A stretch of DNA of 8,024 nucleotides from CAXTTV01 sp964247295 (GTDB lineage Bacteria; Chloroflexota; Ktedonobacteria; Ktedonobacterales; Ktedonobacteraceae), in assembly GCA_964247295.1 (NCBI GenBank), contig CAXTTV010000210.1, positions 1-8,024 on the forward strand. The letters run 5' to 3'. Of this stretch, positions 5,948 to 8,024 are shown piece after piece. The notes under the pieces were generated by a model. The model saw only the letters and a list, made by a program, of their open reading frames with translations. It was not told the origin of the DNA and did not search any database. Position 1 is the first letter of the stretch. Every line of letters starts with the position of its first letter. A program made the position numbers and the translations under genes.

Positions 5948-7216
5948 ATGTCGTTCTCATCCCCCTGCCCCGAGTGGGCCAAGAAGCTGGCCGCGCGTAC
6001 CCAAGCAGATCTCTCTCGCGAGGAGCGGGCCGCTTTGAATGCTCACCTGTTGTATTGTCAAAAATGTGTGGCAACCGCCGCAAGCTACAGCCGAATGCAG
6101 CAGGCGATCCGCTCATTGCCACCCGTCAAGCCATTGGCTGATCTTCCTCACCTATCATCCCAACAAACAAGAATCTCTAGTCATGCATTCAAGGAGCCTG
6201 AACGTATGTCAAACATCACAGACCTTGCCGATCGACAAGCTCGACAGCAACGGAAACGCCCAAATCAGCTACGACCATGGGTCAGTCTGGTTGCGGTTGC
6301 TGCCATTGCTTTGATCATCGGCGCAACTGCGTTAATGTTTAGCAATGCCCGTTCGACCACTCTTGGTAGCAATAGTGCACAAACACAATCTGGTCAATCA
6401 ACCCAGAATGCCAACCCAGACTGCGCCCTTGGCATTGATGCCGGAATGCAGTATGTTTGCACACAACGGCTTTACAAAGATATTAATCAGGAGCAGGTAA
6501 AAGGCAAATACAAAGTTGTTTTGCATCAGGCGTATGCCGATTTTAATCGGGTAGTCGTCGCGTATCAAGTACAGGTAAAACAGGCGAACGGAACCTATGT
6601 ACCTTTCGTTCAGTCACCTCCTCCAGCAAACACAAACCTTTTCGGGAATAAGTACTACAGTGCTCTGAAGGTTCAGGGTGGCGAAGAGTTTATGGGTCTA
6701 TTCGGTGGGAACCAGGGCGGCTATGTCGTTGAAGCTTCCCAACCCCGTGAAGATTTGCCAAAGACTCAGGAGTTAAAGTTACAGTTAAACACTGTCATCA
6801 ACGAGTTACAGTCCAATACACAACTCGTAGACTCTATCGCAACGGACTTCACTGTCCCCTACCATTCTGAAACAAAAACCTTCCAGGTCAACCAGACATT
6901 GACCTCGAATGGAGCAAGTCTGACCCTTCGGAGCATCGTAGCCTCACCAAGCAGAGCCGTAATGCGTTTCTCGTCTACTGGTCTGGACACCAAAACAAGT
7001 CTCAAGTTAAAGCTCAGCGCTGATACCTATACGTGTGAAGTTCTGAATCCATCAGCGCCAGAAGGTCCCGCACGCGATAATGGAGCGTTTACAGCGGCGT
7101 GTCCATTGCTTGCTCAACCATCCTGGCATTTGCAAGGATCTGGTCAGTCGGCAAATGATCCGACTCGCTCAAGTGCGATCAAGTATGATTGGAATTTCAC
7201 AATCACGACTCGCTAG
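5948..7216 (+). CDS. Transmembrane zinc-finger anti-sigma factor with diverged outer sensor domain, copy 2
   Basis: This 422-residue paralogue of the protein at 2340-3692 has the same zinc-binding anti-sigma domain (C7, H33, C37, C40; residues 1-70 identical) and a nearly identical membrane helix at about 111-132. Beyond residue 135 or so it is a different sensor. The linker is shorter, and module A has C159, DAGMQY, C171, LYKDINQEQV and AYADFNRVVVAYQV. Module B has VPYHSETKTFQVNQT, C363, C385 and the final KYDWNF. Between the shared motifs the sequence and loop lengths differ widely from copy 1, for example in the segment around 215-285. All four outer-domain cysteines are kept, so two disulfides are plausible. 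It should bind the same sigma factor but perhaps answer a different signal. It is followed by a 131-base gap and the truncated secreted homologue. Confidence 0.9.
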   Translation: MSFSSPCPEWAKKLAARTQADLSREERAALNAHLLYCQKCVATAASYSRMQQAIRSLPPVKPLADLPHLSSQQTRISSHAFKEPERMSNITDLADRQARQQRKRPNQLRPWVSLVAVAAIALIIGATALMFSNARSTTLGSNSAQTQSGQSTQNANPDCALGIDAGMQYVCTQRLYKDINQEQVKGKYKVVLHQAYADFNRVVVAYQVQVKQANGTYVPFVQSPPPANTNLFGNKYYSALKVQGGEEFMGLFGGNQGGYVVEASQPREDLPKTQELKLQLNTVINELQSNTQLVDSIATDFTVPYHSETKTFQVNQTLTSNGASLTLRSIVASPSRAVMRFSSTGLDTKTSLKLKLSADTYTCEVLNPSAPEGPARDNGAFTAACPLLAQPSWHLQGSGQSANDPTRSSAIKYDWNFTITTR

Positions 7217-7220
7217 TTAC

Positions 7221-7238
7221 AAACTGCTATAGCAGTTT
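7221..7238 (+). promoter_or_regulatory. Hairpin 1 between anti-sigma and secreted-protein genes (unit 2)
   Basis: Perfect palindrome: aaactgc, loop tata, gcagttt. It starts 4 bases after the anti-sigma stop, matching hairpin 1 of unit 1 in place but not in sequence. The 3' arm ends in TTT followed by attaa, so weak termination is possible. Confidence 0.5.
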
Positions 7239-7250
7239 ATTAACTCCCTT

Positions 7251-7287
7251 CCCCCGGATGTGTGTTGCCAACATTCACATCTGGGGG
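7251..7287 (+). promoter_or_regulatory. Hairpin 2 between anti-sigma and secreted-protein genes (unit 2)
   Basis: A 12-pair stem (cccccggatgtg with cacatctggggg, one G-T pair) closes a 13-base loop that can itself pair through tgtt/aaca. It matches hairpin 2 of unit 1 in position and size, but the sequence is unrelated. No T-run follows. Confidence 0.6.
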
Positions 7288-7334
7288 GAACATCCACGAG
7301 ATCTACTTTCTTATCTTACTACTCATCTCTTATC

Positions 7335-7340
7335 AGGAGG
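7335..7340 (+). promoter_or_regulatory. Ribosome binding site of secreted-protein gene 2
   Basis: AGGAGG lies 7 bases before the ATG at 7348. It sets the start there, not at the upstream in-frame ATG at 7189, which overlaps the end of the anti-sigma gene. Confidence 0.75.
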
Positions 7341-7347
7341 CTTGTTT

Positions 7348-7986
7348 ATGCTGCCTGCTCCCTTGCCGGGCCACTCACCCTACTACTTTAACAAAAGACT
7401 TTTTACTATCCAGGGGCTGCCGTTAAAGCTAATCTTCCTGATAACACTTGCTTTGATGGTAAGCGTAAGTATCTTGGCTCCTGGAAATGCTCAGGCTGCT
7501 ACATACAGCGATACCATCTCCACACAAACTCAATCATCACTTCCAGGTCCAGAAGATCCTGCTCAGTCCACTCAGTCAGGATTTAATGCTGAGTGTGCCC
7601 TTAATATAAACGATGACGCTGGGATGCAGTATGCTTGTTCCCAACACCTTTATAGGAATATAAATCTTAAGCAGGTGCAGGATAATTATATGGTTGTTGT
7701 TCGTCAAGCATATGCCGATGCCAACCGGATCGTTATTGCTTATCAGGTGTTCACACAGCAACCAGACGGAATGTATATTCCAGTGAAGGACACCCTTAGT
7801 CCCGATCCATCTGGATTTGGCATAGAGTATTCCAGCGATCTGGGATTTCAAAATGGAGGTGTATTTACCTACGATGGAGCTGTAGAAACGAATGCGTATG
7901 CTAATTATATTGTCCAATCCTATAGAGTACCCGAAAAGTTACAAGCAACCGATAACCTGGATCTGCTGATCAGGGCTTTTTGGTAG
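7348..7986 (+). pseudogene. Truncated secreted homologue of the anti-sigma outer domain, copy 2
   Basis: The open frame gives 212 residues against 364 in copy 1. The signal peptide is complete (basic to K27, hydrophobic core about 28-44, AQA|A cleavage after A50). Module A is present and close to copy 1 (about 85-90 percent identical), including ECALNIN, DAGMQYAC, LYRNINLKQV and AYADANRIVIAYQV. Homology breaks at about residue 207, within a segment that in copy 1 reads LRMRTRISKMEY. Here it becomes LLIRAFW and stops. The whole module B, with its NQT motif, second cysteine pair and KYKWN ending, is missing. The last codons come from foreign sequence beginning near 7971. It may be dead, or it may still yield a secreted single-module protein. 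The full signal peptide and good ribosome site leave that open. Confidence 0.75.
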
Positions 7987-8024
7987 TCCCGAAAAGTGAA
8001 AAAAGAACCATTTCTTGCTAAAAT
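7971..8024. mobile_element. Probable end of an inserted mobile element or rearrangement joint
   Basis: From about 7970 the sequence no longer resembles unit 1. The new sequence starts within or just after the palindrome ctgatcag and reads agggctttttggtagtcccg, then an A-rich stretch. A sharp loss of homology inside a gene with a sequence of this kind suggests the terminal repeat of an insertion sequence. No transposase or second end is in view, so the family is not named. A deletion joint would look the same from this side. Confidence 0.4.

Larger units (their letters stand above)
4942..7970. repeat. Tandem duplication, unit 2 (truncated at its right end)
   Basis: This is the right unit of the direct repeat, homologous to 1314 onward. 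Similarity varies along its length: degenerate in the oxidoreductase relic, moderate in the promoter block, perfect at 5316-6115, roughly a dozen differences through the membrane-segment codons, strongly diverged in the anti-sigma outer domain, and close again (about 85-90 percent at protein level) in the secreted-protein module A. Homology stops near 7970, within the secreted-protein gene. Confidence 0.85.

Noticed and set aside
7189..7347. N-terminal extension of secreted-protein gene 2 from the ATG at 7189
   Set aside because: It overlaps the anti-sigma gene end and both hairpins. The ATG at 7348 has AGGAGG and gives a signal peptide aligned residue for residue with copy 1.
7576..7917. Minus-strand open frame of 113 codons
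   Set aside because: It is antisense to module A of the secreted homologue, which has a signal peptide, ribosome site and a conserved paralogue.
1..8024. CRISPR arrays, tRNA or rRNA genes
   Set aside because: I saw no short regularly spaced direct repeats and no tRNA-like or rRNA-like stretches on either strand.

Overview
The window looks like a bacterial chromosome segment from an accessory, recently rearranged region. The style of the genes (an ECF sigma factor next to a zinc-finger anti-sigma factor with a large extracytoplasmic domain, moderate base composition, duplicated paralogues, a probable insertion-sequence end) would fit a soil Chloroflexota such as a member of the Ktedonobacteria. 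That placement is an inference from gene style, not something the sequence proves.

Layout. Bases 1-242 hold no convincing gene but contain an inverted repeat with 27/28-base arms (20 bases of each perfectly complementary). Bases 243-1508 (minus strand) encode a complete FAD-dependent oxidoreductase. From about 1314 to the right end the window is a tandem duplication with a period of about 3.6 kb. Each unit reads, left to right: the 5' end of the oxidoreductase gene (antisense), a conserved promoter block, an ECF sigma factor, a membrane anti-sigma factor, a gap with two hairpins, and a secreted protein related to the outer domain of the anti-sigma factor. Unit 1 is intact. In unit 2 the oxidoreductase part is only a decayed relic (4942-5115). 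Its secreted-protein gene is cut short near 7970, where foreign sequence, probably the end of a mobile element, begins.

How the genes work together. The sigma factor would direct RNA polymerase to a specific promoter set, probably including its own. The anti-sigma factor would hold it at the membrane through an N-terminal His/Cys zinc finger and sense an outside signal through its C-terminal two-module domain. The third gene encodes a signal-peptide version of that same outer domain, without the zinc finger and membrane anchor. It could be a soluble partner, decoy or ligand carrier for the sensor. I do not recognise this three-gene arrangement as a described system.

The duplicate is mosaic. 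Sigma gene and zinc finger are identical over 800 consecutive bases, the membrane segment differs at a few positions, the anti-sigma outer domains are strongly diverged, and the oxidoreductase relic is degenerate. This suggests that gene conversion or selection keeps the regulatory core uniform while the sensors diversify, giving two different sensors wired to one sigma factor.
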